This document shows positions 35,869 to 44,906 of a stretch of DNA of 64,000 bases, piece by piece. The stretch is from Bacteroidales bacterium UBA3743 (GTDB taxonomy: Bacteria; Bacteroidota; Bacteroidia; Bacteroidales; Paludibacteraceae), in the NCBI GenBank assembly GCA_002371265.1, contig DFGT01000007.1, positions 1 through 64,000 of the forward strand, in the 5' to 3' direction. Within the stretch, counting starts at the first letter, position 1. Each line of letters begins with the position of its first letter. A program made the translations under genes and the position numbers. The notes beneath the pieces were generated by a model. It worked only from the letters and a program-made list of their open reading frames with translations, made no database searches and was not told where the DNA came from.

Positions 35869-35909
35869 ATCCTTTTTTATATTTCACAGTGCATTACCAC
35901 TGCAAAAGA

Positions 35910-36875
35910 CTATCGTTTGATAACAAGGTGACGAACAGAAGTTTCACCTGCACACTCAACAATCACCTGATAATCACCAGGAGCCAAATCCTTGACATTG
36001 ATGTTGATCTTTCCAGTCTGTGTCGACTGCTGAACCTCCTCAGCCACAACCTTACCAGAGCGAGCGACGATTGAGATGTTAGCTCTCGAACCTGTCTTAT
36101 CGTCAATATTCACATCAAAGTTGAACATTGTTGGGTTTGGCGACAAAGACACATTGTCTCTCCAATGCACGCTACCAGTAGCATAACTGAAGACGAAAGG
36201 AATACCATAGTCCACATTCCAATTACCACTCTGATCCTGAGTACGGATATACAATGTGTGATTACCCTCTCTCATTGTTCCTGTGTTTATCTGGAAAGCC
36301 ACATTAGAACCGAAATAAGAAGCAGGCTTACCGTTTCCTTCACCTGGATCCTTGTCGATATAAAACTCCGCACGTTTCACCTGACCTACAACAGGAAGGT
36401 AAACATAAGGAGTGCTGAACGGAGAAGTCCATGTGTTTGAACTAGACAACGCTCTAGAAAACAGTTCATGGAAACCAGGCTTCAACTTAGACAAATCATT
36501 CTCGTTGATAGTGATTGCAGCAGTAGCGTCTACTGATGTCTCTACAAACTTACCCTTTCCCTCTCCTGGATCTACATCGAAGAAATACTCTGAACCTACG
36601 ATCTCAGAACTTTTCTCAAACATAGTGACAGGTATAGCCACACAATGAGACCAACCGTCATAGTTCTTTCCTCTTACATATAGAGTATGGAAACCATTGT
36701 TCAAGTTTCTTACCTTTGCCTTGAATTTGATTGTTCCGTTAGTTGTGACACCAGCCTTGTAGCCCTTGCCGAAACCAGGATCCTCGTCAAAGAAATACTC
36801 TGTAGTGATAACCTCTGCAAAAGCGCTTGACATTGCAATCGCAACGGCATATATAGATGCGAAAATCTTCTTCAT
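35910..36875 (-). CDS. Secreted repeat protein with T9SS type A sorting domain
   Basis: A 321-residue exported protein (signal peptide MKKIFASIYAVAIAMSSAFA). It contains three internal repeats, each starting with an aspartate-rich loop: EYFFDEDPGFGKG (about 26), EYFFDVDPGEGKG (about 96) and EFYIDKDPGEGNG (about 166). Each is followed by strands such as 'FHTLYVRGKNYDGW', resembling short Ig-like or calcium-loop modules. The C-terminal ~80 residues (SLSPNPTMFNFDVNI...GDYQVIVECAGETSVRHLVIKR, in parts) form a typical type A sorting domain for the type IX secretion system, so it is probably surface-bound. It lies 2 bases downstream of the beta-helix gene. Confidence 0.82.
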   Translation of the reverse strand: MKKIFASIYAVAIAMSSAFAEVITTEYFFDEDPGFGKGYKAGVTTNGTIKFKAKVRNLNNGFHTLYVRGKNYDGWSHCVAIPVTMFEKSSEIVGSEYFFDVDPGEGKGKFVETSVDATAAITINENDLSKLKPGFHELFSRALSSSNTWTSPFSTPYVYLPVVGQVKRAEFYIDKDPGEGNGKPASYFGSNVAFQINTGTMREGNHTLYIRTQDQSGNWNVDYGIPFVFSYATGSVHWRDNVSLSPNPTMFNFDVNIDDKTGSRANISIVARSGKVVAEEVQQSTQTGKININVKDLAPGDYQVIVECAGETSVRHLVIKR

Positions 36876-36877
36876 GA

Positions 36878-37837
36878 TTATTTCTCCATTTTATATTTGA
36901 TTGTAACCTCAAGACCCACACTCTGGTTTGCCTCGTTTGCTGCAACATAACTTTCAATCACAGGAGTATCCTGCAAACCACTTGTAACGTAAGGCATCGC
37001 ACCTCCGTAAGCACCGAGCTGATCACCATCAGATGCCATATCGTAAAGCTTGCTTGTCTCCTTAATCTTATAATTGCAGTCTAATGAGAAATCTGGATTT
37101 GTCATCTCCGGACGGAAATCTCCATTGAAATTGTTCAAGAACGAACAAGTATTGGTTCTCGACTTCTTAAGGTCGTAATTCATCACATTCTCAATCAATG
37201 TGCAGAATCTTAGGTTGTAGACACCACCGAATCTGTTGAACTTGCCAAACGTGTTGCGCTCGATACGAGCTCTTTCCATACTGCTCACAACACCGCAAAT
37301 GATATTGTTTGAGATATTGACATTCTGTGGGAAGCCATTTCCCTGCACATTACCAACGATGAAGTTCTGACGGATGATACATCCGTTCACCGTGTCTGCC
37401 ACCTCAATCGCTGTCTGTGAACCTGCCAAAATCTGACATTTTGCAATTGTGCACTCGTTTCCAAAAATCTCAACATTGTTCAACAACAATCCTGAAAGTG
37501 TCACATTATTGCTATAAATACGTAGCGGACTTGCTATGAAGCTCTCTCCCGTAGTGTAGTTCACAACCTTATTTTCCTTATATAAATATCCGGGACCTAT
37601 GATTGTTATTGGCTTTGTGATTCTGATTGGATCAAAACCATATGCATCACCAGGACCATACTCCGTACCTGACGCTTCCAGATAAATTGTGTCTCCAGCG
37701 GCACAATCCATTAATGCATTTTCCAGTGAGCTGTATTCCGCATTCACCTCAGGAGCATTACATACTCGCTTGACTCTTGCATGCGACACCATCGTTAGCA
37801 AGAAGGACCCAACTATTAATAATACTAATTTCTTCAT
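36878..37837 (-). CDS. Secreted beta-helix (pectate-lyase-fold) protein
   Basis: A 319-residue protein from the ATG at 37837 (MKKLVLLIVGSFLL), which gives a clean signal peptide; seven extra upstream residues are possible but unlikely. The N-terminal part (YSSLENALMDCAAGDTIYLEASG) is the usual start of right-handed beta-helix proteins. Repeating short strands with Asn/Ile ladders follow (about 70-220: ITKPITIIGPGYLY, SNNVTLSGLLLNNV, NVNISNNIICG). No catalytic signature is evident. Together with the T9SS repeat protein immediately downstream it forms a two-gene surface module; the two may be exported together. Confidence 0.78.
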   Translation of the reverse strand: MKKLVLLIVGSFLLTMVSHARVKRVCNAPEVNAEYSSLENALMDCAAGDTIYLEASGTEYGPGDAYGFDPIRITKPITIIGPGYLYKENKVVNYTTGESFIASPLRIYSNNVTLSGLLLNNVEIFGNECTIAKCQILAGSQTAIEVADTVNGCIIRQNFIVGNVQGNGFPQNVNISNNIICGVVSSMERARIERNTFGKFNRFGGVYNLRFCTLIENVMNYDLKKSRTNTCSFLNNFNGDFRPEMTNPDFSLDCNYKIKETSKLYDMASDGDQLGAYGGAMPYVTSGLQDTPVIESYVAANEANQSVGLEVTIKYKMEK

Positions 37838-37944
37838 TACTATATCTCGTTTTGCCAATATACGTGCAAATATGCATAAAAATTGTCACATTTCTATATC
37901 TTTTCTAAAGAAATATATTAACAATTCTATGTTTTTTACTTATT

Positions 37945-38916
37945 TTATTCGTAATAATAGCTGAAAATCACCACAAACGCAATCATTAAAGCAACAATCG
38001 CATAAATCATACCTGTGCAAATCATGTAATCCAGCCGTATTTTGCTCTTTTTGAGTTGGAAACACAACCCTATAGCGACCGGTGCTATCGTAAACAGAAA
38101 ATAATTGGTTGCCATAGACGAGAGGTATGCCGTCGACTCCAACGCGACCTTTCCACATCCAACCATCGCTAAAAGGATTACGATGTAACAAACTGCCTTG
38201 GCGACCGTATGTCCGTATACAATAGGTAGTGAGTGGCACTCCATTTCTCTCTCCCCTTTTTCCTCTATCATCGCTCTGATGATGTCTATGACGATCACCC
38301 ATGCTGCCAGCAAAACTCCAAATATCACCGCTTTCGACAGCACATTATTCAGGAAGGCTGACAATGCCACCATCTTCTCCTGATCAATCTGCAACGACAT
38401 TTCATGCATAAGCATAAACCAATTATTGTACATGCATACAATCATTGGAATCATAGCCACTGCGACCGCAAGCAACAGGCTTCCCCAACATGTTCGTTTG
38501 TAACTTGACGAGTAAAACCACAGCAGTCCGATCACCGCCACAAAAATGAAGAAATAATCGAAACACGACGCAATATAACTTAACACTCCTGCACAGACTA
38601 CAGCAATCGACGTCGCTCCTATATAAAGATTGAAAATGGTATCACGAGAGACAAACAGATCGACAACTCGTGTGATTGGACGGTTGATCCTATCTATCTT
38701 GACATCAAAATAATCATTTACCCAAAATCCTCCCAATGCGATAAACACCGTAGCGACGAGGCATAATGTCAACGGGATTGTCCCCATCTGCACCTCTCCA
38801 TCTGCATGCATTATCATCGGCTCAACAATGCAATAATGAGTCGTAAGTTGTATTGCCACAACTAGGATAAGAAGTGGCAGGCGAGTCAATTTTATTATGT
38901 TTGTCAAAGTTTTCAT
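37945..38916 (-). CDS. UbiA-family prenyltransferase
   Basis: A 323-residue integral membrane prenyltransferase with about eight or nine helices. The first Asp-rich motif is NDYFDVKIDRINRP (NDxxDxxxD) near residue 67-80. The second acidic motif is less standard (DIIRAMIEEKGERE near 210-223). In Bacteroidetes such proteins are often annotated as geranylgeranylglycerol-phosphate or MenA-like transferases; the acceptor is uncertain. It starts one base after the end of antiporter copy 1 and is last in a minus-strand operon beginning near 43385. Confidence 0.85.
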   Translation of the reverse strand: MKTLTNIIKLTRLPLLILVVAIQLTTHYCIVEPMIMHADGEVQMGTIPLTLCLVATVFIALGGFWVNDYFDVKIDRINRPITRVVDLFVSRDTIFNLYIGATSIAVVCAGVLSYIASCFDYFFIFVAVIGLLWFYSSSYKRTCWGSLLLAVAVAMIPMIVCMYNNWFMLMHEMSLQIDQEKMVALSAFLNNVLSKAVIFGVLLAAWVIVIDIIRAMIEEKGEREMECHSLPIVYGHTVAKAVCYIVILLAMVGCGKVALESTAYLSSMATNYFLFTIAPVAIGLCFQLKKSKIRLDYMICTGMIYAIVALMIAFVVIFSYYYE

Positions 38917-38917
38917 G

Positions 38918-39898
38918 TCAGAACAAATCTTTCACAATATTATAAGCCATGTACGACAAATAGATTCCTACAAGGACCAAGCCTTCCCAACGCTCAACCT
39001 TCTTGCCAGTGATACAGAAAATGTATGCCAATATACATACACCAACGTTGATTCCACAATCAAGCAGAGTTGCGTTTATATTCGCGTCTCCAATAGAGAT
39101 AGGAGAAATCAAGCCCGAAATTCCTAAAATACATAGGATATTGAAAATGTTGGATCCGATCACGTTTCCCATAGCCATATCATTCTGTCCTTTCTTCGAC
39201 GCAGTGTACGAAGTGACAAGTTCTGGCAATGATGTTCCGATCGCACATATTGTAAATCCTATCAGTTTTTCACTCATTCCAATTGCACCGCCAAGATATT
39301 TGGCAGACTCTACAACCAAGTCGCCACCTAACACAATAGCCGCGCAGCCGCCAACAATGTAGAGTGCACATTTCCACGCCACAAACTCCTGAGTATCTTC
39401 CTCCTGAGTATCTGCCAGCTCTGGATGTTTCTTAGTGTCGACAATCGTCCAAGTCATATATCCGACTAAGCAGCAAAACAATATCAGTGCTTCAAATCTG
39501 CTGATGTCAGAATCAGACATCAAGAATACTGACAAAAGTGTGATAGCGGCAATCGACACCGGATAATCACGACGCAACAGATTCTTTGTGACTGGTATAG
39601 GGTTGATTACAGCACATACTCCAAGTACGACCATAAGATTGAAAAAGTTGGAACCCAACACATTTCCGATCGCCAACGAGTTGGCCCCCGAAACAGAGGC
39701 TGTGACGCTCACCGCAAGTTCTGGAGCACTTGTGCCAAACGCACAAATCGTCAATCCGATAACGAAAGACGGGATATTAAACCGTTTAGCCAGTTTCGAC
39801 GCACCGTCTACAAAAAAATCTGCACCATAAATAAGTACAACAAATCCCACGATAAGTAGGGCCAATTTCAAAATCACTGTAATCATATCACCAACCAA
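38918..39898 (-). CDS. Calcium/sodium antiporter (CaCA family), copy 1
   Basis: A 326-residue inner-membrane cation antiporter of the YrbG type. Both alpha repeats are clear: GLTICAFGTSAPELAVSV (about 48-65) with IGNVLGSNFFNLMVVLG, and GFTICAIGTSLPELVTSY (about 212-229) with MGNVIGSNIFNILCILG. About ten hydrophobic segments. It is nearly identical to the copy at 40026-40994; differences are concentrated in the N-terminus and a few scattered positions. It is co-transcribed with the ubiA gene, which starts one base beyond its stop. Confidence 0.95.
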   Translation of the reverse strand: MVGDMITVILKLALLIVGFVVLIYGADFFVDGASKLAKRFNIPSFVIGLTICAFGTSAPELAVSVTASVSGANSLAIGNVLGSNFFNLMVVLGVCAVINPIPVTKNLLRRDYPVSIAAITLLSVFLMSDSDISRFEALILFCCLVGYMTWTIVDTKKHPELADTQEEDTQEFVAWKCALYIVGGCAAIVLGGDLVVESAKYLGGAIGMSEKLIGFTICAIGTSLPELVTSYTASKKGQNDMAMGNVIGSNIFNILCILGISGLISPISIGDANINATLLDCGINVGVCILAYIFCITGKKVERWEGLVLVGIYLSYMAYNIVKDLF

Positions 39899-40025
39899 AA
39901 GCTATTTTATCTCTTTTACATTTTGCCTTAATAATCTCCATAATGTCATCGCCCACTACCTCAACAGCCGAATGATTATTCACTTTCAAAAAATCCCGGC
40001 ATTATACTTGTCAAAGGTTTTCATG

Positions 40026-40994
40026 TCAGGACAAATCTTTCATTATATTATAAACCATGTATGCCATATAGATGCTGACAAGACCAACTCCTTCCCAACG
40101 ATCAACTTTTTTACCTGTTATACAGAAGACGTAGGCTAAAATACATACTCCCACGTTGATTCCACAATCAAGCAAAGTTGAGTTTAAGTTTGCCTCGCTG
40201 ATGGATATTGGCGAGATCAGACCAGAAATTCCTAGAATACCAAAGATATTGAAAATGTTCGAACCGATCACGTTACCCATCGCCATATCATTCTGTCCTT
40301 TCTTCGACGCAGTGTACGAAGTGACAAGTTCTGGCAATGATGTTCCGATCGCACAGATCGTGAATCCTATCAGTTTTTCACTCATTCCAATTGCGCCGCC
40401 AAGATATTTTGCCGACTCCACAACCAAGTCACCACCGAGCACAATCGCCGCACAGCCACCAACGATGTAGAGCGCGCATTTCCACGCCGCAAACTTCTGA
40501 CTGTTTTCCTCCTGAGTATCTGCCAGCTCTGGATGTTTCTTGGTGTCTAAAATCGTCCAAATCATATATCCGACCAAACAGCAGAATAATACGAGTGCCT
40601 CTAAACGACTCACGTCCGAACCTGACATCAAGAATACAGACAACAATGTTATCGCTGCTATTGACACCGGATAATCACGTCGCAGCAGATTCTTTGTCAC
40701 AGGGATAGGATTAAGAATTGAGCAAACTCCAAGCACAAACATCAAATTGAAAAAATTTGATCCCACCACATTAGCAATAGCCAACTCGTTCGCTCCAGTC
40801 ACGGAGGCTGTGACACTCACGGCAAGTTCGGGAGCACTTGTGCCGAACGCACAAATTGTCAATCCGATAACGAAAGACGGGATGTTGAATCGTTTTGCTA
40901 ACTTAGACGATCCGTCTACAAAAAAATCTGCACCATAAATAAGCACAACAAAGCCTACAATAAGCAGAGCCAATTTTAAAATCATCATCATCAT
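40026..40994 (-). CDS. Calcium/sodium antiporter (CaCA family), copy 2
   Basis: The frame is open to an ATG at 41039 (337 residues), but that would overlap the kdsC stop; the run of four ATGs at 40985-40994 (MMMMILKLALLIVGF) aligns with copy 1's start, and I chose the first of these (322 residues). Both alpha repeats (GTSAPELAVSV, GTSLPELVTSY) and all helices are intact, so it should be functional. DNA identity to copy 1 is high, and the bases after its stop repeat the 5' end of ubiA, showing that this is a tandem duplicate. Confidence 0.93.
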   Translation of the reverse strand: MMMMILKLALLIVGFVVLIYGADFFVDGSSKLAKRFNIPSFVIGLTICAFGTSAPELAVSVTASVTGANELAIANVVGSNFFNLMFVLGVCSILNPIPVTKNLLRRDYPVSIAAITLLSVFLMSGSDVSRLEALVLFCCLVGYMIWTILDTKKHPELADTQEENSQKFAAWKCALYIVGGCAAIVLGGDLVVESAKYLGGAIGMSEKLIGFTICAIGTSLPELVTSYTASKKGQNDMAMGNVIGSNIFNIFGILGISGLISPISISEANLNSTLLDCGINVGVCILAYVFCITGKKVDRWEGVGLVSIYMAYMVYNIMKDLS

Positions 40995-41013
40995 ATCATC
41001 AAAAGCTAAATTA

Positions 41014-41535
41014 TCACCAACCAAATGCTGTTTTATCATCCATCCATTTGCCCTGTGCCTTCATCACCTGCTCGATCACGTCACGTCCGCAACCTTCACC
41101 TGCTTTTTTGTCTGACACATAACAACTTATATCTTTTATCTCCGGAGATGCGTCTGCAGGACAACATGGAAACCCACACACTTTCATCACCTCATAATCG
41201 GGAATGTCGTCGCCCATATATACGACTTCATCTGCCGAAAGCTTGTTTTTTTCAAGAAAATCACGGAAATCATGGATTTTCACCGCAGATGCCATATATA
41301 CGTCTTTTATTCCCAGTCCGACGAATCTCTTTCTCACCGCCTCTGTCTTGCCACCTGTGATAATTGCAAGAGTATAGCCCTTCTTTGCGGCATACTGCAT
41401 AGCATATCCATCCTTGATGTTCACCATACGCATAGGCTCCCCATTGGGGTGGAGAGGCACAGTGTTGGCGGACAAAACTCCGTCGACATCAAAAACAAAT
41501 GCCTTTATTTTGTTAAGATTTTCTTTGAAATTCAT
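41014..41535 (-). CDS. kdsC: KdsC-like HAD phosphatase (KDO 8-phosphate phosphatase family)
   Basis: A 173-residue HAD-IIIA enzyme from the ATG at 41535 (MNFKENLNKIKAFVFDVDGV). Motif I is FDVDGVL (about 14-20), motif II IITGGKT, and motif III/IV GDDIPDYEVMKVCGFPCCPADA. The family dephosphorylates 3-deoxy-D-manno-octulosonate 8-phosphate for lipopolysaccharide core synthesis; some members act on related nonulosonates. The start overlaps the end of the DUF2520 gene by about 20 bases. An upstream start at 41604 would add 23 residues lying wholly inside that gene and unlike the family. Confidence 0.88.
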   Translation of the reverse strand: MNFKENLNKIKAFVFDVDGVLSANTVPLHPNGEPMRMVNIKDGYAMQYAAKKGYTLAIITGGKTEAVRKRFVGLGIKDVYMASAVKIHDFRDFLEKNKLSADEVVYMGDDIPDYEVMKVCGFPCCPADASPEIKDISCYVSDKKAGEGCGRDVIEQVMKAQGKWMDDKTAFGW

Positions 41536-42346
41536 CTCTATATTTTTGTATGTTTTGGCTGACAAGTCGATAGATTTCCAATTCTGTCTCGTTGCCATCT
41601 TCATTTAGTCCTTTTTCCTGTTTGCTCATCACCGCTTCATCTCCTCTCACTGCAGGTCCTGTCTGGGCTGCGACGGGAGTCACCTCCATCACCTTCTGAG
41701 CCGTCTCCTGAATCAGCGGAATCAGGATATCAAATGGCAAACCGTTCTTCTCCATAAGTCTGTGGGCTATCGCATACATGTGGTTTGCAAAATTACTTGC
41801 GAACACAGCAGCCGGATGCAACGCGTTTCTTTGCCTGGTCGTGGCTTCATAACATCTGTCTGACACTGTCGCCACTAGTCGTCTTAGCTTTTCCAGTGTA
41901 GACGGAATGGTTGCCTCTATCAAAAACGGTGTGTGCGAAAGATCCACTGACCTCTGTTTTGAGAAGCTCTGCACGGGATATACCACTCCGCAATTAGGGA
42001 AGACGTTGGATAATCCGTCTTCACCATCCATCGCCAAAGCCCCTGCCGTATGCACGACTATCTTATCTGCGAGGTTGACATCGGATTCATTAAAATGTTT
42101 TTTCAATGCCAGCCACACCTGCCGTTGGGCAGAATCTTTCACGCTGCAAATGTAGATGTCTGCATTCACGTCGACATCACTGATATCCGTACAATATCCG
42201 CACGACAATAACTCAGCAAGCGATTTTGCGTTTTCTGCGGTGGGGCTGTACACCTGCACCACATCATCCGACATGGAATGGTTTAACGCCTGCGAAAGAT
42301 GTGTAGCGACATTTCCGCTTCCCAGAAAAGCAATCTTCATCGGCAA
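41513..42346 (-). CDS. Rossmann-like/DUF2520 oxidoreductase-family protein
   Basis: A 277-residue protein. The N-terminal nucleotide-binding fold shows KIAFLGSGNVATHLSQAL (GxGxxA/G pattern at about 8-13). The central part has the F420/NADP-oxidoreductase-like pattern (DIYICSVKD), and the C-terminal ~120 residues correspond to the DUF2520 helical domain (HPAAVFASNFANHMYAIAHRLM). No catalytic role is established for the family. It is positioned before kdsC in the same operon, an arrangement common in Bacteroidetes. Extra residues at the C-terminus (NEDGNETELEIYRLVSQNIQ) overlap kdsC. Confidence 0.88.
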   Translation of the reverse strand: MPMKIAFLGSGNVATHLSQALNHSMSDDVVQVYSPTAENAKSLAELLSCGYCTDISDVDVNADIYICSVKDSAQRQVWLALKKHFNESDVNLADKIVVHTAGALAMDGEDGLSNVFPNCGVVYPVQSFSKQRSVDLSHTPFLIEATIPSTLEKLRRLVATVSDRCYEATTRQRNALHPAAVFASNFANHMYAIAHRLMEKNGLPFDILIPLIQETAQKVMEVTPVAAQTGPAVRGDEAVMSKQEKGLNEDGNETELEIYRLVSQNIQKYRDEFQRKS

Positions 42347-42360
42347 TCACTCCATATAAA

Positions 42361-42897
42361 TCAGAATTTGCCTCTGTGGATGCGGTCTAATTTCAGTTTT
42401 GACTGATCGAACGGAGCCTTCTCCTCTCCCTTGTGGCCAAGAGCGATAACACACTCAGCTCGCAATCCGTCTGGAATATTCAACAATTTTTTCAAGACAT
42501 TCTCTGTAGTCTCTCCGTCGTTATTCTTTCTGTTTCTCACCTGCACCCAGCATGATCCAAGTCCAAGGCTCTCAGCCATAAGCTGGATATAAGAAGCTGC
42601 TATAGAAGCATCCTCTACCCACACGTCGCTCTTCTCTTCTTCCGCAAGCACAACGATAGCCATCTTAGCTCCTGAGACAAAAGCACTTCCCATCTGACGT
42701 GATTCAGAGATTGCCTGAAGGTCATTCGCGTCTTCCACAACAACGAAATGCCAAGGAGTGCATCTTTTTGAAGACGGTGCCATCAAAGCAGCTTTCAAAA
42801 TCAAGTCAAGCTTTTCCTGCTCGATTGGCTGGTCAGTAAACTTGCGTGTGCTTCTTCTTTCTGTAATGATATCTATTAGTTCTTTCATCTTTATCAA
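42361..42897 (-). CDS. Nitroreductase-family FMN oxidoreductase
   Basis: A 178-residue nitroreductase-fold protein. The N-terminal RRSTRKFTDQPIEQEKLDLIL segment binds FMN, followed by AALMAPSSKRCTPWHFVVVED. The C-terminus holds the conserved ECVIALGHKGEEKAPFDQSKL region. Such flavoproteins reduce nitro or quinone compounds with NAD(P)H; the natural substrate is unknown. The start is either the ATG at 42897 or the one at 42888 (MKELIDIITERRS), which fits the family better. It lies 2 bases after the lipoprotein gene and 14 before the DUF2520 gene. Confidence 0.92.
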   Translation of the reverse strand: MIKMKELIDIITERRSTRKFTDQPIEQEKLDLILKAALMAPSSKRCTPWHFVVVEDANDLQAISESRQMGSAFVSGAKMAIVVLAEEEKSDVWVEDASIAASYIQLMAESLGLGSCWVQVRNRKNNDGETTENVLKKLLNIPDGLRAECVIALGHKGEEKAPFDQSKLKLDRIHRGKF

Positions 42898-42899
42898 AT

Positions 42900-43385
42900 T
42901 TATTCTGCGACCATATGGCCGTTCATCAATTCATATTTTACTTGAAAATCCTTATGAGCTTTTTGAGCTTCAATAAGGGCACTTTGTCCAGCTGTAACAA
43001 AAGAAGACTTTATAAAATCCAACTCTATTCTTTGTTCATCAGACAATGAATCTGCTGTTGCCAATTCCACAAAACGATCGTAACAATTGTTCATGAATTC
43101 GTCGGAATACAAATCCACAAATTCAACGACATTGTTTATCAGCGAAGAATCCTCACGAAATGGACCAATAGCGACAAGTGTCTTCTTGACGAATTTTAGA
43201 TTCTCAACCATTCCAGCAAGGCCTGTAGTGTCATTAGCCTGAATCTTGGCATCAACCTTAGTTGTTTCGTGAATCACATTGTTGAAAATGTCATTCACCT
43301 GAGTATAGTAGTCAGCAGGGACGTCCAGACAAGAGACCATTCCTAATGAGGCACCGACCGAAAGGATAAATTGTTTGATTTTCAT
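42900..43385 (-). CDS. Small predicted lipoprotein, unknown function
   Basis: A 161-residue protein whose N-terminus (MKIKQFILSVGASLGMVSCLD) fits a lipoprotein signal (lipobox MVSC, Cys 19). The mature part is mostly helical with alternating acidic and hydrophobic residues (NNVIHETTKVDAKIQ, VVEFVDLYSDEFMNN). I do not recognise a family; similar small helical lipoproteins are common in Bacteroidales. It appears to be the first gene of the operon running down to ubiA. Confidence 0.75.
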   Translation of the reverse strand: MKIKQFILSVGASLGMVSCLDVPADYYTQVNDIFNNVIHETTKVDAKIQANDTTGLAGMVENLKFVKKTLVAIGPFREDSSLINNVVEFVDLYSDEFMNNCYDRFVELATADSLSDEQRIELDFIKSSFVTAGQSALIEAQKAHKDFQVKYELMNGHMVAE

Positions 43386-43397
43386 AGGCTATATAAA

Positions 43398-43432
43398 TAA
43401 AAGCCTGCAAAACAGAAATCTGAATTGCAGGC
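43398..43432 (-). terminator. Terminator after asnS
   Basis: The stem GCCTGCAA (43403-43410) pairs with TTGCAGGC (43425-43432). The plus-strand 'aataaaa' to the left gives a short T run on the minus strand. It sits 11 bases past the asnS stop. Confidence 0.7.
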
Positions 43433-43442
43433 CATACAAATT

Positions 43443-44846
43443 TTAGAATTCTGCCGAACGTGGAGTTCTTGGGAAAGGAATCACGTCGCGGATATTTGTC
43501 ATACCAGTCACGAACAACAGCAGACGCTCGAATCCAAGTCCGAATCCTGAGTGAGGACAAGAACCGAATTTACGAGTGTCAAGATACCACCACATATCCT
43601 TCATTGGGATATTTAGCTCCTGGATTCTTGTTAGCAGCTTATCATAGTCTGCCTCACGCTCAGATCCTCCGATTATCTCTCCGATTGTTGGGAACAACAC
43701 ATCCATAGCGCGGACGGTCTTGCCGTCTTCATTCTGCTTCATATAGAATGCCTTGATCTCCTTTGGATAGTCTGTCAAAATCACTGGATTCTTGAAGTGT
43801 TCCTCCACCAAATAACGCTCATGCTCTGAAGCAAGGTCACATCCCCAGTAAACAGGGAACTCAAACTTCTTGCCTTTAGCCACAGCCTCCTCCAGGATCT
43901 TGATTCCCTCAGTGTAAGGAAGACGAGTGAACGGAGCCTTCAACACGCTCTGCAATCTCTCGATCAAGCCCTTGTCGATCATCTGGTTCAAGAAAGCCAA
44001 GTCATCCTGGCAATTATCCAATGCCCACTGCACACAATATTTGATAAACTCCTCTGCCAAGTCCATATTGTCCTCGATATCGTTGAAGGCAACCTCAGGC
44101 TCGATCATCCAGAACTCAGCCAAATGACGTGGAGTATTTGAGTTTTCAGCACGGAATGTAGGTCCGAAAGTATAGATAGATCCGAGAGCAGTAGCAGCAA
44201 GCTCACCCTCAAGCTGACCAGAAACAGTCAAGCTGGCCATCTTGCCGAAGAAATCATCATCGTAAATGATGCTGCCATTCTCGTCTTTCTTCAAATCATA
44301 AAGATTCTTTGTTGTCACCTGGAACATCTGTCCAGCGCCCTCACAGTCGGAAGCTGTGATGATTGGAGTGTGGAAATAGAAGAATCCTCTGTCATGGAAG
44401 AACTTGTGAATAGCGATCGCCATGTTGTGACGGATACGGAAAACAGCTCCGAAAGTGTTTGTACGGGGACGAAGGTGAGCGATCTCACGCAAAAACTCCA
44501 TCGAACAGCCTTTCTTCTGCAATGGGTATTCATTCACGTCGGCCTTACCATAGATCTCAATGCTCTTTGCAAGCACCTCCACACTCTGTCCAGCTCCCTG
44601 CGACTGCACCAATGTGCCGACACAGCTTATACATGCACCAGTAGTGACATCTTTCAATATGTTTTCGTCGATAGTACCAGCGTCTACAACAAGCTGAATA
44701 TTTTTGATAGTCGAACCGTCGTTCAAAGCGATAAAACTCACATTCTTATTGCCACGCTTCGTACGGACCCAACCCTTTACGTTTATTTCAGATCCATAGT
44801 TTGTCAACCCTAAGGCGTCAACTATTTTCGTTCTCTTTATGCCCAT
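43443..44846 (-). CDS. asnS: Asparaginyl-tRNA synthetase
   Basis: A 467-residue class IIb synthetase. The N-terminal OB-fold anticodon-binding domain (GWVRTKRGNKNVSFIALNDGST) is followed by the class II core: motif 2 around FGPTFRAENSNTPRHLAEFWMIEPE and motif 3 GFGLGFERLLLFVTGM. The NTPRHLAEF pattern with its distinctive residues points to AsnRS rather than AspRS. Length is normal. It has its own terminator and is probably monocistronic. Confidence 0.97.
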   Translation of the reverse strand: MGIKRTKIVDALGLTNYGSEINVKGWVRTKRGNKNVSFIALNDGSTIKNIQLVVDAGTIDENILKDVTTGACISCVGTLVQSQGAGQSVEVLAKSIEIYGKADVNEYPLQKKGCSMEFLREIAHLRPRTNTFGAVFRIRHNMAIAIHKFFHDRGFFYFHTPIITASDCEGAGQMFQVTTKNLYDLKKDENGSIIYDDDFFGKMASLTVSGQLEGELAATALGSIYTFGPTFRAENSNTPRHLAEFWMIEPEVAFNDIEDNMDLAEEFIKYCVQWALDNCQDDLAFLNQMIDKGLIERLQSVLKAPFTRLPYTEGIKILEEAVAKGKKFEFPVYWGCDLASEHERYLVEEHFKNPVILTDYPKEIKAFYMKQNEDGKTVRAMDVLFPTIGEIIGGSEREADYDKLLTRIQELNIPMKDMWWYLDTRKFGSCPHSGFGLGFERLLLFVTGMTNIRDVIPFPRTPRSAEF

Positions 44847-44906
44847 AATTTAAATATCATTTAATGATTGCAAAATTATATGATTTTTATCAGTATGCAA
44901 AATATA

